Source: Diplonema papillatum (Eukaryota > Euglenozoa > Diplonemea > Diplonemida > Diplonemidae). Taken from it: 64,000 bases of DNA. The position numbers and the translations under genes were made by a program. This document shows positions 29,450-39,333 of this stretch, in pieces; within the stretch, counting starts at the first letter, position 1, and each line of letters starts with the position of its first letter. The notes under the pieces were generated by a model, which saw only the letters and a program-made list of their open reading frames with translations, was not told the origin of the DNA and searched no databases. The DNA is taken from contig JAPJBO010000038.1 of the NCBI GenBank assembly GCA_030068145.1, positions 423,001 to 487,000 on the forward strand. The letters run 5' to 3'.

Positions 29450-30187
29450 ATGCCGAACACGTCCGAGAGAGCCACTTTCCAGCCCACGACGTGCGGGCCT
29501 GCAAAGTACACTGGTGGCGCGCCGATGCCGACACAAGTTGTGAACAAAGCAACGCCGGAAGAACAGCGCAAGGTGGAACAACACCACGAGGCGACGAAGG
29601 CACAGCAACGCGTCGAGTACGCGCAGGCAGCGCACCAAGAGAACAAAGAACACAAGAAGGGAATGATGGACAAGGCAAAGAGCGCGGCTCACCTCGCGGG
29701 AGCCAAGACAGCCGCCGCACTGTCCAACACGCAGCACTCGATGACAGACAGGTTCCACAAGAAGGCAAGCGACGCAGAACAGAAGTGGTTCATGCAATGC
29801 TTCCCTGAGCTGCACAAGACCGAGACTGTGATCGAGGTGTACCAATGCTTGTACGTCGACGGCAAGGCACACGAGCACCTTGGGAAGCTGGCAATCACGA
29901 ACTGTGGTGTTCACTTCGCTGATGGCAACAAAGACAAGAAGCTGAGCTTGAAGGAGTCTGCTCCGTACAAGTTGATTGCCAGCCTGCACATCACAGAGAC
30001 GACGCCGAAGCGACTCGATGTGTACACGACTGACAGCAGAGTGTTCCACTTCAAGAACCTGCGGTCGGAGAACATCGAGCACACGAGTGTCGAGGAGACA
30101 ATCTACGAGGCACACAACTGGATGGACTTCCACTGGAGAAAGGCCTCCGCAGTGCCTCACCCAGCGGCGACGTACCACTCTTCGTAA
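29450..30187 (+). CDS. GRAM-domain protein, copy 1
   Basis: 245 residues. N-terminal 50 residues are polar; residues about 35-100 are rich in Gln, His, Lys and Ala and likely helical (VVNKATPEEQRKVEQHHEAT onward). Residues about 110-230 match a GRAM/PH-like fold: FMQCFPELHKTETVIEVYQC, then GKLAITNCGVHFADGNK, YKLIASLHITET, RVFHFKNL and a final helix with WMDFHWR. GRAM domains usually bind phosphoinositides on membranes; the ligand here is not known. There is no signal peptide or membrane segment. Copies 3 and 4 encode almost the same protein. The start is chosen at the ATG that follows the shared 36-nt leader. The frame is uninterrupted. Confidence 0.75.
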   Translation: MPNTSERATFQPTTCGPAKYTGGAPMPTQVVNKATPEEQRKVEQHHEATKAQQRVEYAQAAHQENKEHKKGMMDKAKSAAHLAGAKTAAALSNTQHSMTDRFHKKASDAEQKWFMQCFPELHKTETVIEVYQCLYVDGKAHEHLGKLAITNCGVHFADGNKDKKLSLKESAPYKLIASLHITETTPKRLDVYTTDSRVFHFKNLRSENIEHTSVEETIYEAHNWMDFHWRKASAVPHPAATYHSS

Positions 30188-30440
30188 ATAGAGCCAAGCA
30201 CCAAGTTCCAGCTCTGTACACTTTATGCAGCCAGGACAACGTTCTAGTCTACTTCTATCCTACGCGGGTCAGTTTGACCAACACAAGTCGCACTGACCCT
30301 CCAACCATTGCCCACCTTACTTTCCTCTCCCTTGTTGCACCGCAGGTACGTCACACGACGTCACTGGCTATTCGCGTCAAGCCACATTAGCCGTTCCCAC
30401 CGCTCTACCAACCCTTTCTTTCAACGCTTTTCTATTCTGA
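30188..30440 (+). other. Conserved 3' flank of GRAM gene copy 1
   Basis: From AGCCAAGCACCAAGTTCCAG to CAACGCTTTTC this matches the 3' flanks of copies 2 (46757-46997) and 3 (62647-62895) closely, so the duplicated unit includes the 3' UTR and some intergenic sequence. Confidence 0.7.
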
Positions 30441-30720
30441 GCCAGCGGAGCAAGCAGAGGGAGTTCTTGAGTTAGCGAAGACAAGCGGTGCATTCTGAGT
30501 CAGCGGAGGCAAGCACAGGGAATTGTTGAGTTAGCGGAGGCATATTCTGAGCAGGCATATTCTGAGCCAGCGGCAAGCAGAGGGAATTCTTGGGTTAGCT
30601 GGCAAGCGGTGGCATAATCTGAGTTAGCGGCGCAACCGAAGGCAGGTTCCGACTTAATGGAGGCCGGCGAAGGCAGGTTCCAAGCTAGCGAAGGCAAGCA
30701 GCGTTTTAACAGAGGGTCGC
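30441..30720 (+). repeat. Degenerate GAGTTAGCGGAGGCA repeats
   Basis: Loosely periodic units of TTCTGAG.CAGCGG, GGCAAGC, GGGAATT.TTG and GAGTTAGC with variable spacing. This is an old, eroded minisatellite. Confidence 0.65.
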
Positions 30721-31580
30721 CCGGAGTTTTTAACATCCCGGGTTCTCGAGCGAACTTCTACCGTGAAAGAAAAAAAGCTACGCTGATCGTCCCGAAGGAT
30801 AAGGAAATAGGCCGTTCCTGGTCCAGGAATGGCCTATTACGGTCAACCACAGCTTGCAAAACTTGAGTCGGAGGCAGCACAGTGCCACAACCCCGTCCGC
30901 TCTGCCCTGCGGTTGACCGTCTCGACGAGCTTGTGTTCAGCGCGAGCGCCAAGCCCCAAGGTGCGCCACGCCTTGATTGCTTTAGTTTGGGAAATCGGTA
31001 GCCACCTGACCCATAGGCCCGTGGCTCTGCCGTACCGCCGAGCACGTGAAGCTTGGCTCCTGTGTAGCAGGCTTTCCCTGGTACCTCGTGATCGTCCCAA
31101 ACAAACAAACGTTGTCGAAAGACACCAAGCTGCACGCCCATACGAGATCGTCGGAAACAGATAAAAAGGGGGGGCCCAAGGCTACGCTCCACGAAGGAAT
31201 GTACTCGGTGTCGGTCACAAACAGTCCCGGACATGGCTAGCCATAACCCAAAACGAAAGCGTGCACAAAAAAAAATGCACAACCCATAACCATATTGCCC
31301 TTTCTTGCTCTACGAGAACCCATTTGTCAACGGTCACATGAAGACCCTAAACCCCCGGAATCTCAAGTAAGTCTAAAAACACGCAGGCGCCCCCACTCCA
31401 CCGCCCTTCCCCTCCCAGATGATGGGGGGCCAGTAGTTTGAAAAGAAAGACAAACAACAGAAAAGGTCGCAAGACACCAGACACGAGAAATAACAACCCT
31501 CCCCCCAACAAGAAAGAGAGAGAGAGAGCGAGACTCAGCTTTTCCTTCCTACCCGCCGGGGCTTAAAACCCCACAAGGGA
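30721..31580. other. Unassigned region upstream of the p25-alpha gene
   Basis: Contains a 14-base inverted pair AATAGGCCGTTCCTGG/CCAGGAATGGCCTATT near 30806-30838 and the repeat piece CAAACAAACGTTGTCGAAAG near 31100. A pyrimidine-rich tract at 31539-31555 and an AG at about 31576 lie just before the next gene and could serve as its splice acceptor. Confidence 0.4.
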
Positions 31581-31589
31581 AAGCGGCGC

Positions 31590-32576
31590 ATGGCGGCGAA
31601 GGATGAAGATGGGGACCTGCGAGAGGTCTTTTCGGAGTATGTCACATTCGGCACCCGCTCGAGTCAAGGTGAGCGCATTGACAGCACGCGTTTCGCGCGG
31701 ATGGTAAGGCAGCTGGTCCTGGTTGACCGGCACACGATGCTTTCGATTAATGATGCCGACGTTGCTTTTCGCCAAGTGGCGAGCAGGCACAAAACCCACA
31801 AGCTCGGGTTCTGCGAGTTTATCGAAGCCCTGTCGATACTTGCGGCCACTGCGTTCCCGCACCTGCACCCGAACCAGGGCCTCGCGGCGCTGGTGGACAG
31901 CATCGTGTACGTGTTCCTCAGCAGCAAGCACGGGACGACCCTGCGGAAGCCGGCGCCGATCGATCACTCACCGCAGCCGTCGGTTCTGCGCCCGCCTCCC
32001 GCGAGCCCGCCGCCGTCGCTGTTCGACGCGAAGCCGGGCGCGGCGGCGCTGCCGGCGCTGTACCCGGACAACCCGCCCCCGCCGCCTCCGCCGCCTTTCG
32101 AAGCGCTCGCAGCCTTCAACCGCGACCGCGACCCACCCCCGCACCCCTACCCCGGGCACCCCCCCTCCGCATCCTTGCATCCGCCGGTCCCCCCTCCGAT
32201 GCCTTTCCACGTCTTCGTGCAGAAGTTCTCCGAAAACCCGCAAGCTTTCCAGCGAGAACGCCCGTTTCCGCAGTATCCGTACGCATCGACCTCTCGGGGA
32301 GACAAGGTTGCCGGCCGAAACCCGGCAGGGCTGACCAGGGTCAAACGGTCGGTAAGCTTCACGGTCCCTGACGACGACGGAGACTCCGACGGCGGCGATG
32401 ACGAGACCCCGTACGACGAAGAAGAAGACGAAGAGGAAGAAAACGAGTACGACGCCTACGGGCGGCTCTCCGCGCCGCCGCCGCCGCCGTCCGGGCAGAG
32501 GAGAACGGCCGACCTGTTTGTTCCCCGGCCCGGGTACCACACCGCGCACACGGCGGTGCCGACCTTTCGCATGCAC
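31590..32576 (+). CDS. TPPP/p25-alpha domain protein, first coding exon
   Basis: ATG at 31590 opens MAAKDEDGDLREVFSEYVTF. Residues about 12-85 match the p25-alpha fold of tubulin polymerisation-promoting proteins: VFSEYVTFG, the block around IDSTRFARMVRQLVLVD (Phe-Ala helix), INDADVAFRQV, and LGFCEFIEALSILA. Family members bind tubulin and are common in flagellated protists, so a microtubule or flagellar role is likely. The rest is a Pro-rich low-complexity region (about residues 125-215), then an acidic stretch near residues 260-290. The exon ends after CGCATGCAC at a GTATGC donor in phase 0; a solo retroelement repeat starts about 50 bp later. Downstream exons are not certain; a phase-0 terminal exon lies at 37980. 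Confidence 0.7.
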
Positions 32577-32624
32577 GTATGCCCTCCTGCGTGTTTTTTA
32601 GTGTGCGCGGGCGCCTGTTCTTTT

Positions 32625-32752
32625 GAAGCACCTGCTTTGTAGGAAATACTTGAGGAGGCTGCCAGCTGCAAACGATCAAAGGAGGTAAACGTGCTGTAGC
32701 CCACACGAAACACAGGTGAATCTGGGTTTAGTGGCGGGCGTAAGCGTTCAAC
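32625..32752 (+). repeat. Solo terminal repeat of YR element 1 type
   Basis: GAAGCACCTGCTTTGTAGGA to GCGGGCGTAAGCGTTCAAC, near identical to 11000-11130, with no element body. It lies in the intron following the p25-alpha exon. Confidence 0.8.
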
Positions 32753-32857
32753 GAAAACAACTCTCTCTTCCCGTCATCATCATCATTAGTTTTGTATCAG
32801 CCGCGGTTGTGCGAGTGACGAGCTCTTCTTTCCTTGCTCGGGGGGGAAGTTGCTCTA

Positions 32858-33248
32858 GGGGCAGCACTCAGTTGTGAGACTGGCAGGTGAGCAGCGTCAC
32901 CTCCCCTAGCGAGCTCTCGGATCAAGCTGCGTCTGATGCAGCTGTTGTATGGATCGCCTACATACACTCAGCCGCGCGTGCCTTCAATGCGAAGGTTACT
33001 GCTGCGGCCTTCTGGGTAGCAGCTGTGTCAGGTCAAGTAGCGAGATCTGAGACCCTGTGAGCAGGGCTGCATCCTCGTGTTGTAGCCGTGTTGTGTATAA
33101 GGCTTCGTGGGGGCCTGGTCAACCACCTCATCACAATAGGGCACAAACCTTTCTTGACAGTGATTGGACAGTCGGGATTGCCGGGGGCGGTATGCCTGCT
33201 GTCTCCGGCTGCTTCGGCAGACGACACAAACTACTACTACTACTACTC
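32858..33248 (+). mobile_element. SINE-like repeat, copy 3
   Basis: Same 5' start (GCAGCACTCAGTTGTGAGAC) and (ACT)n tail as 9980-10440, with two internal deletions (about 33058 and 33190). Confidence 0.6.
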
Positions 33249-33324
33249 CTTGCTCGGACTTGGTCCGAGCACCAGACCCATATATAAGCCACTGACTTGT
33301 GTCCTGCCGCCCCTTAGCGTAATT

Positions 33325-33775
33325 TTGGGTTAGAATGCAAACAATCTATGCGATAATCTGCATCGCCGGCGTCGCGGTTGCTTCTTCGTGATGTTTTCGC
33401 CTCTTCGGCTCGTGTTGATCGTCGCGTTCAGGCACGCGCTTAGCGCTTCGCTTTTCCTTCGTCCGCCCGGTTGGCTTGCCCCGTCGGTCGCGCGTCGACA
33501 GCTGCTTCTTTGCGCGGCTTGAGGCGATGTTTGCGTAGTCTTCAGCTTAATACCCGAGGTTGCTCGTCGCTATTTCGATCGTGTTGGGTATCGTCTTCCT
33601 TGCTTCAACCATGTCTGCAGCTGCTTCTTTCCTGTAGAACCAGCACCGCCGTTGGCGCGTTCGACTTGTTTCAGTTTGTTTTGGCTATCTGCTCCGCTTT
33701 CCCCTTTGTCGCCGTCGATCCGTTCTGTCTCGCCACCGCCGCGCGATGGTTACCCTTCAACAGGTGATATTCATC
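33325..33775 (-). mobile_element. LINE 3' end fragment
   Basis: On the minus strand this matches the 3' end of LINE copy 2 (50600-51110). Shared are TAGAATGCAAA.AATCT, GCGATAATCTGCATCGCC, and blocks encoding the basic tail and the CC-x-x-HH region (GCCACCGCCGCGCGATGGT). It is severely 5'-truncated and older than copy 2, with many substitutions and indels. Confidence 0.6.
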
Positions 33776-33889
33776 GGGAAACGTTGCAGCGCCCGCTGCA
33801 GGAGGAAGCTCGGATGGGGGTACGCGTGCTAGCAGGGCGCGGTGGCAGCACTCCGGTTTCCCTCAGGTCTTCTACATGACACCATTTGC

Positions 33890-34010
33890 GCACTTAACCG
33901 GGGTTAAGAAGACGAATGAATGCATCGACACAAAGATAGCTCAAAGCATCTGCAGAGTAACACGAAAAGCCTCCAGGCAAAAACCCGTTTTCACATCTCT
34001 TCTGCTGCAC
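33890..34010 (+). repeat. Dispersed repeat ending CCCGTTTTCACAT, copy
   Basis: GGTTAAGAAGACGA, TCGCTCAAAGCATCTGCAGA-like text and GGCAAAAACCCGTTTTCACAT are shared with 45632-45725, 61305-61400 and weakly with 47985-48060. Non-coding. Confidence 0.6.
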
Positions 34011-34504
34011 GTGAGCTAGCTCTCACGTGGCATAGCCGACTCTTCTGCTGGCTCTCACGTGGCATAGCCGACATAACAGACAAAGCTAGCGAGTTCCTCA
34101 AAATAAAGAAAGGATCCAGCGCTGGTGAAGCGAGATACCATCGTTTGCAAAGTTAACCACAGCAGTGCCGTTGAGTGCCAACCAGGAGAATCTGGAGCAC
34201 CACCTAAACGAGCAAGGCTCTGATCAACTGGCCACATCGTGCAAAAGCAATCCGAGAATACCTGACAACGGTGTTCGTGGAATCAAAAGCAGAGGCAACC
34301 GCGAAGGGCTACGCCATTTTGTCAACCCGCCCATCGCTGAAAACTGAAGTTGTAAGAAGTAGTTCCTCCATATTCGTGTCCACGCATATGGGTGCGTACC
34401 AAAAGGGCGTGCGCCGCGGTGAATAAATCTTTTGACCAAACGGCATCCGGTTTCTGCTTTCATCCATGGTGGCCTGGGGTAGGGCGACGTCTGCAGGCTA
34501 TGCA
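34011..34504. other. Short direct repeat and hairpin, otherwise unassigned
   Basis: GCTCTCACGTGGCATAGCCG is duplicated at about 34018 and 34050. CACGTGAG-CTAG-CTCTCACGTG forms a near-perfect hairpin at about 34007-34029. No coding is supported. Confidence 0.55.
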
Positions 34505-34845
34505 CTTAGCCGTTTTTTTTGCATATTTCGAGACTGGAGGTCCTATGAACATGCAATGTGAATAGCCTCTTTTCGAGCCAACCCGGCTTTTCTAAGTTGC
34601 GAAAAGTGTATTGTTTTTGGACTAGATACTAGTGCGGAGATAGCTTGCCAAAAGGCAAGGGGATGGCAGAGTGGGCGGGCGTCGGCCTTCAGGCCGGTAG
34701 GCCCGGGTTCGAACCCCGCCCATCACACTTTTTTCGGTCGAACATTGTTTTCGAGGTTTGTTGCGTTTCGGGGTCCAATGTGCCCGAAATTTGCGTTTTT
34801 CGCGGAGTTTCTCAGTATCTCGCGTTGGGCACCACGGGAAACGGA
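34505..34845 (+). repeat. tRNA-like dispersed repeat, copy 3
   Basis: Inverted relative to copy 1 (4260-4592): begins TTTCGAGACTGGAGGTCCTA and ends in the GAGTTTCTCAGTATCTCGCG segment, then passes into the satellite at 34880. Confidence 0.75.
34661..34737 (+). ncRNA. tRNA-like Pol III unit, copy 3
   Basis: GGGATGGCAGAGTGG (box A-like), a CGGCC-TTCA-GGCCG arm, GGTTCGAACCC (box B) and CCATCAC that can pair with GGGATGG at 6 of 7 positions, followed by CTTTTTT as a Pol III terminator. This is the best preserved of the three copies. A normal anticodon loop is absent. Confidence 0.5.
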
Positions 34846-34879
34846 GTCGGGGGGGTCTCCCCTCCCGGGTATTTGCTAC

Positions 34880-35155
34880 CGCACGCTGAACTCAGCATCA
34901 CCAGAACCCGAACTTTGCTTCGCCCGCACTTTGCTTTGCTTCACCAGAACTTAGCTTCACCCGAACTCAGCTGCGCTCGAACTTTGGTTCGCCCGAACTT
35001 AGTTAGCATCACTCGAACTTATTAACGTCCGAACTGAGCTTCACCAGAACTTAGCTGCGCCCGAACTTTGCTTCGCCGGGGGGTGGCGGCATCACTCGAA
35101 CTTAGCTTCACCAGCATTGCCCGAATTTAGCTTCGCCCGTACTTGTGGCCATTTT
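34880..35155 (-). repeat. 16-bp minisatellite, inverted copy
   Basis: Units such as TTCGCCCGAACTTAGC and TTCACCAGAACTTAGC are the reverse complement of 3930-4215. Units are more irregular here. Confidence 0.8.
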
Positions 35156-35511
35156 GGCTGATTCGTTGTGCTGCAGACTGTATAAGGACACAGTCGAATC
35201 GGTTATTCTCAACCCTCGATTGTGATCCCACGAACACGATACTTCGCCCGGTTCCGGATGTCAGGCGTCTCCGATGAGCTCTGTTCCACTTTTCCTGCCC
35301 ATCTGTGAATCAAGAGAAAACGTGAGATTGAAGACAGGTTAACGCGAGTAATAAGCAAGCTCGTGACCGGAAGTTACATCATGTTGGAAAGGTTCAGTAT
35401 TATGTTAAGTTCAGAAGTAAGCAGTTTGCTCCACATTCGTAGCCATAAGTACGCGAACAGGTTGGCCCAGGTGCTTATTGTCCTCAGGAACTATTGGTAA
35501 TGAAGACATAC
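35156..35511. other. Unassigned region
   Basis: No domain or repeat recognised. On the minus strand it would be intron following the GTATGT donor at 35506-35511. Confidence 0.35.
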
Positions 35512-35877
35512 GTAATTGTCCCCAGTTTCGCTGCTGGGGGACGGCTCTCTCGCCGGCTCCGGCTCCCACGCGCCCAGCTCCGACTCTGCGTCCAGCAAGT
35601 CGACGCACAGCTGACCTTCGGCGGGAGAGCAGGGACCAGAGGAGCCGAGGGTGCCTCCTCTGCTGGACGCGGGCGATTTGTCTTGTCCCTGCGAGTGCGC
35701 TCTGGCTGCTGCGAACAAGTCCGCCGGCCCAACGACCTCGCGGATGCCGGTGTCATCGTCGTCGAGGCGCGCGGCGGATTTCGGCAGCGTGTACCGAACG
35801 GCGGTGGGGGCTAGGGAGACAGTAAAGCCCTCCCTTCGCGCGATCGGCACCGCTGCGTCTCGTGCCTTTTTGACGTA
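35512..35877 (-). CDS. Minus-strand exon of an unidentified protein
   Basis: A 122-codon exon bounded by ...TTGCGCAG (acceptor) and TAC/GTATGT (strong donor), both phase 0. It encodes YVKKARDAAVPIARREGFTV, an acidic run LDDDDTGIREVVGPADLFAA and a Ser/Pro-rich end SPSSETGDNY. Composition is GC-rich at third positions like the other host exons, and the opposite strand gives only Arg/Cys-rich text. No family is recognised; it looks like part of a largely disordered protein. Neighbouring exons of this gene were not identified. Confidence 0.5.
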
Positions 35878-37310
35878 CTGCGCAAGGTCGTCACCCCCCT
35901 GCTCAACGTACAAAACGCCTTCACAAGTGTGTGTCGTTCTTCGTTTCGAGAATTGCTCGGGTCACCGTGCAGCTGTGAACCCTTTTGTTGCGATGGAGAA
36001 CGCACTCATCTAAATCAAGTGTCTTGACAAGTCCATCTTTCCACGAGATCGACGACCGTCTTGCGCTGATTACCGCCTTAATCGCCTTTGTTTTGTGAAT
36101 GAGCACTTGAATACCACTTGCTTTGTAGAAAGTAGGGTTAGAAGGCAGGTACTTTGAAGCCGTTCAATGAATGGCGCAGAGCTGTCGGCTAGTTCGGCGA
36201 CCCCCATTCTTTTGTCAATTTGGACCAGACGGCTTTCATTTTTTCGACGACTCTTGTCACTCAGTCTTGTGTGCGCGGAAGCAAGGCCCAGGAATCGTGG
36301 AGTGGAACGTGTACACCTACCGAAACTACCCACACCCACATAGCCCTAGGTGAACCCGTTTCACAAAGGTCACCCGGAGACCCTAAAATCCTGGAATCGC
36401 AAGCGAACTCTAACTCTATATATATTAGAAAAGAGAAGGACTTCCGGATGTCTATTGCCCCGGGTCGACGCAAGCTCGGAAAAGCAGGCTGTAGCGCAGC
36501 AAGGCGTACTCCAACAGTTGAGACGAATCGCCAGGTGCCGCCCTCGCACTCGCACTCGCAGATCGCGGCCGCACTGTCCCGAACCAGTGCTCCCGCTAAG
36601 GAAAAAACCGGAGGAATTCCCTCAAAAAAAAAGGTGCTGAAAAATGCCCCGGAGGAATTCCTCCGGAGGAGTTCCCCGGCCTGGTACCTGGGGCGTAGGA
36701 GTGAACCCGTGTGGGTGTAGCTCGCGACTAGTACTGGTCATGAAGTCTTTGCAGAATCTTTCTACCTCGACTTTGGCACCTGCGGCACGGACCGCTTCAA
36801 AAAACCGCGCCTGGGGCACAAGATGTGGCTGATGGTGCGAGCATGTTGTCACATTTGGCGTCAAAACTGACTGAGTCCACCACAAAACTGTGAAGAGGGA
36901 AGGACAGTGTCTATCCTCATGCTTATCAGGAGTCTTTGTGCTCTCAAATACTCTTTGGGCAGACCGCTGTGCGTGACACCATGCCAGTTTTCGGGATCTT
37001 CGTACTGCCCCTGACAAGGCCTCCAATTTTTTTCCGCGCCTGCTCGGCTACTGCCTACCAGCCTACCATGCAGGGTCACTACCCAGCTTGTGCACTGCAC
37101 GAACAGCATGAAATTGCTGGTGTTTGCTTCCTCCGGCATGTCGGGGGGTTGGCGGTGGGATCCAATCTCAGAAGCTGGAGTCAAAGCTACAGTGAAAAAA
37201 GCGGGTGTGGTGCGGATTCACGCGCATTTTGGTTGTGGTGGAGCAACCCATCTCTAGCTCCAGCTCACCCTGGGAGCACTGACAGACACTGCTAAAAAAA
37301 GCGCGACACT
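35878..37310. other. Unassigned region with degraded repeats
   Basis: A short degenerate piece of the YR element 1 repeat is at about 36105-36165 (CACTTGCTTTGTAGAAAGTA). GGAGGAATTCC units recur at 36610 and 36652. A minus frame near 36740-36830 (ARFFEAVRAAGAKVEVERFC) looks protein-like but matches no family I know. CTCAGAAGCTGGAG near 37165 is shared with 18375. Confidence 0.4.
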
Positions 37311-37314
37311 GCGA

Positions 37315-37505
37315 CAGCGCCCTCTTCACCCAACTCACCGCGCCCGACCTGTCGAGTTGCTTTGGCATTCTCTGTTGAACGCTTACGCCCGCCCCTAAAC
37401 CCAGATTCACCTGTGTTTCGTGTGGGCTACAGCACATTTACCTCCTTTGATCTTTGCAACTGGCAGCCTCCTCAAGTATTTCCTACAAAGCAGGTGCTTA
37501 TACAA
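37315..37505 (-). mobile_element. YR element 1 end fragment: terminal repeat plus gag start
   Basis: Minus strand: TTATAC and repeat sequence at 37372-37505, continuing at 37315-37371 into the first bases of the gag-like region seen at 11137 (MPKQLDRSGAVSWVK). The rest of the element is absent, so this is a broken end fragment. Confidence 0.75.
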
Positions 37506-37979
37506 AAAAAAAATGGACGACTTCGCAGCGCGCAACGCCACTGTAATGAAAAGTGTATGCGAGCGGATCAGCTACCAAGAGCCCAGCGGAAAGGCTGCGG
37601 AGTGGGCATCCTGGCTCAAGCATGAATTAAAGTCTAGCCCGATACAGCAGAGCTTCCTAACCGACCCCCCCGCCCACCGACCACACGCACCAAGCTGAAC
37701 CTCACGAACAAACAAAGGTCGAAAGACACCAATCTGTACGTCCCACGGGACCGTCGGAAACACAAAAAAAACTTTTCCTGATTTAGGCTTCCTCCGGCAT
37801 TTCGGAGGTAAGCGGGAGCACTGTCCTGAACCGAACAAAAAACGAATTGCGACACCTCTCCTACTCCAACACAAAGTCCATATATTTGCGATTTGTACAC
37901 CGGTATACCTTGTGATGATATCACTAAAGATAACACCTTCTTTTTTCTGTCAGTCTTGCCAAGAGACCGCAACACACAG
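37506..37979. other. Unassigned; possible small exon at 37513-37620
   Basis: ATG at 37513 begins MDDFAARNATVMKSVCERIS and runs to WASWLK with coding-like composition, but no convincing GT donor follows and the frame ends at 37698. It may be a small exon of the gene ending at 38114. Support is weak. Confidence 0.3.
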
Positions 37980-38114
37980 GTGGGCACTGCACGCACGGCG
38001 CTCGTCGAGTCCGCGCATTACAGCGAAGCCATTAAAGATGGGATGAAGAAGTTGAAGAAGCTGGCAGAGGACCCTCGAAGGCGCACGGCGTACCGGTCAG
38101 AGTTACCCCCCTGA
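37980..38114 (+). CDS. Terminal coding exon of an unidentified gene
   Basis: Acceptor CGCAACACACAG followed by a phase-0 frame VGTARTALVESAHYSEAIKD, KKLKKLAEDPRRRTAYRS and a stop after ELPP. The 44-residue end is helical and basic. Its phase matches the donor of the p25-alpha exon at 32576, and both are on the plus strand, so it could be that gene's last exon. However, a minus-strand exon lies between, so this is only a possibility. The coding end runs directly into a satellite. Confidence 0.4.
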   Translation: MGTARTALVESAHYSEAIKDGMKKLKKLAEDPRRRTAYRSELPP

Positions 38115-38478
38115 CCCGCAGGCGTGGGGCCGGCGGTGCGGGAGAGAAACCCTCCAAGGTGAACGGGGAGACATCCCCCGGGACTGCTGAGCCAGGAATA
38201 TAGACTTGCGGGCATAGGGCCGGCGGCTCGGAGACCGGAGAGCGATGGTTATGAGAAACCTTGCAAGGTGGATGGGAAGACATCCCGGGACTGCTGATCC
38301 GGGAACGTGGACCTGCGGGCGTAAGGCTGGCGGTGCGGAGACCGGAAAGCGACGAAGCCTGCCAGGTGGGTGGAGAGACATCTCAGATCTACTGAGTCAG
38401 GAAAAGTCGATCCGCAGGCGTAGGGCGATGCAAGGTGGCAGACATCCCGGAACTGCTGAGCCAGGAAAGCACAAGGAT
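38112..38478 (+). repeat. Imperfect minisatellite of about 105-110 bp, 3.5 units
   Basis: Recurring GACATCCCGGGACTGCTGA, CAGGCGT.GGGCCGGCGG and GGAGACCGGA.AGCGA blocks with internal deletions. It starts at the stop codon of the preceding exon. Confidence 0.75.
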
Positions 38479-39330
38479 GAAACTACCCCCCGCGACGAAG
38501 ATAAGACTTGATGCTAGCATCAAACATACTTGAGAGGCAAGAGTGTCTGCCCAAACACATAAACCAAGAATGTGATCTGAAGGTCAGTCACGTGAGTCAC
38601 AATCCTCGATAGAAACAAAGTGACTGACAGTTCTGCGAACATACACCTACACCCCGCCTCAATGGTCAACCGGAGACTCTAAAACACCGGACCTCTACCT
38701 CAGAAAAAGCGCCAGAACCGTTCATCCTTGGGCGCACAGCAGCTGAAGGGCGCATAGAGCAGCAAGGGCCTGGTGGTCCCAACTGAGTGCTGGTTTGGTG
38801 GTCTGACAACAAACAGGCTTCACAGGATATGGCAGGTGCCCAGCAGGATTTCGCCAAGGGATTAGCTACTGTTACCAGATTCGGACTGGCACTCGGCGTG
38901 GGCCTAAACATAAATACCGCAGTGCGGAGCCATCCGGCCTGTTGACAAGGATGCCGTCGACCACGAATTCGTGGACAAGGATGTGCGAAAGCTGCACTGC
39001 TGCTCTTTTTAGCGAGTTCGGCACATGACGCGACTGGGCTGCGCAAGTCCAGTCCACCATTAGTACTGCAGGCCGTTCTGTGCTTTTTCTCCGTTTGTAC
39101 AGGTCCCCGAAACAGGAACGGAAAACTCCTTCAGAACATACCGCTTGGATCGGTCCGAATATGGCAGCGCCAGAAAATCTGCAGCTATTGCCCTGCTGTG
39201 CCCGGAACTTACCTCCTCTGATTAAGATTGATAACGGGCGAGAATGCCAATTCATCTTAAACACGGGGGTGAGGTACCCCCGAGTAAAGCGACTACACTT
39301 TAGTCTACAGTGCCCCCGTGTCCCCATTAA
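38479..39330. other. Unassigned region
   Basis: A plus frame near 38790-38930 reads VWWSDNKQASQDMAGAQQDF and then LATVTRFGLALGVGLNI, protein-like but not recognised. The reverse frames are no better. ACTTGATGCTAGCATCAA at about 38508 is a dyad also present near 10468. Confidence 0.35.
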
Positions 39331-39333
39331 TTA

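Noticed and set aside
28925-30178. 417-residue minus-strand frame antisense to the GRAM gene (also seen at copies 2-4)
   Set aside because: It mirrors the GRAM codons and extends into satellite; Cys/Leu/Val-rich text without a domain. The sense frame has a recognisable fold and leader.
34661-34737. Selenocysteine tRNA (TCA could be read as an anticodon)
   Set aside because: A 7-base loop would break the perfect CGGCC/GGCCG pairing, there is no long variable arm, and the unit belongs to a repeat family.
35494-35814. Plus-strand frame across 35512-35877
   Set aside because: The minus strand has a consensus GTATGT donor and an AG acceptor in matching phase, and a more protein-like composition.
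38790-38930. Possible RNase H-like DNKQA block
   Set aside because: Only a short match to SDN-type motifs with no neighbouring RT or RNase H blocks; too weak to call.
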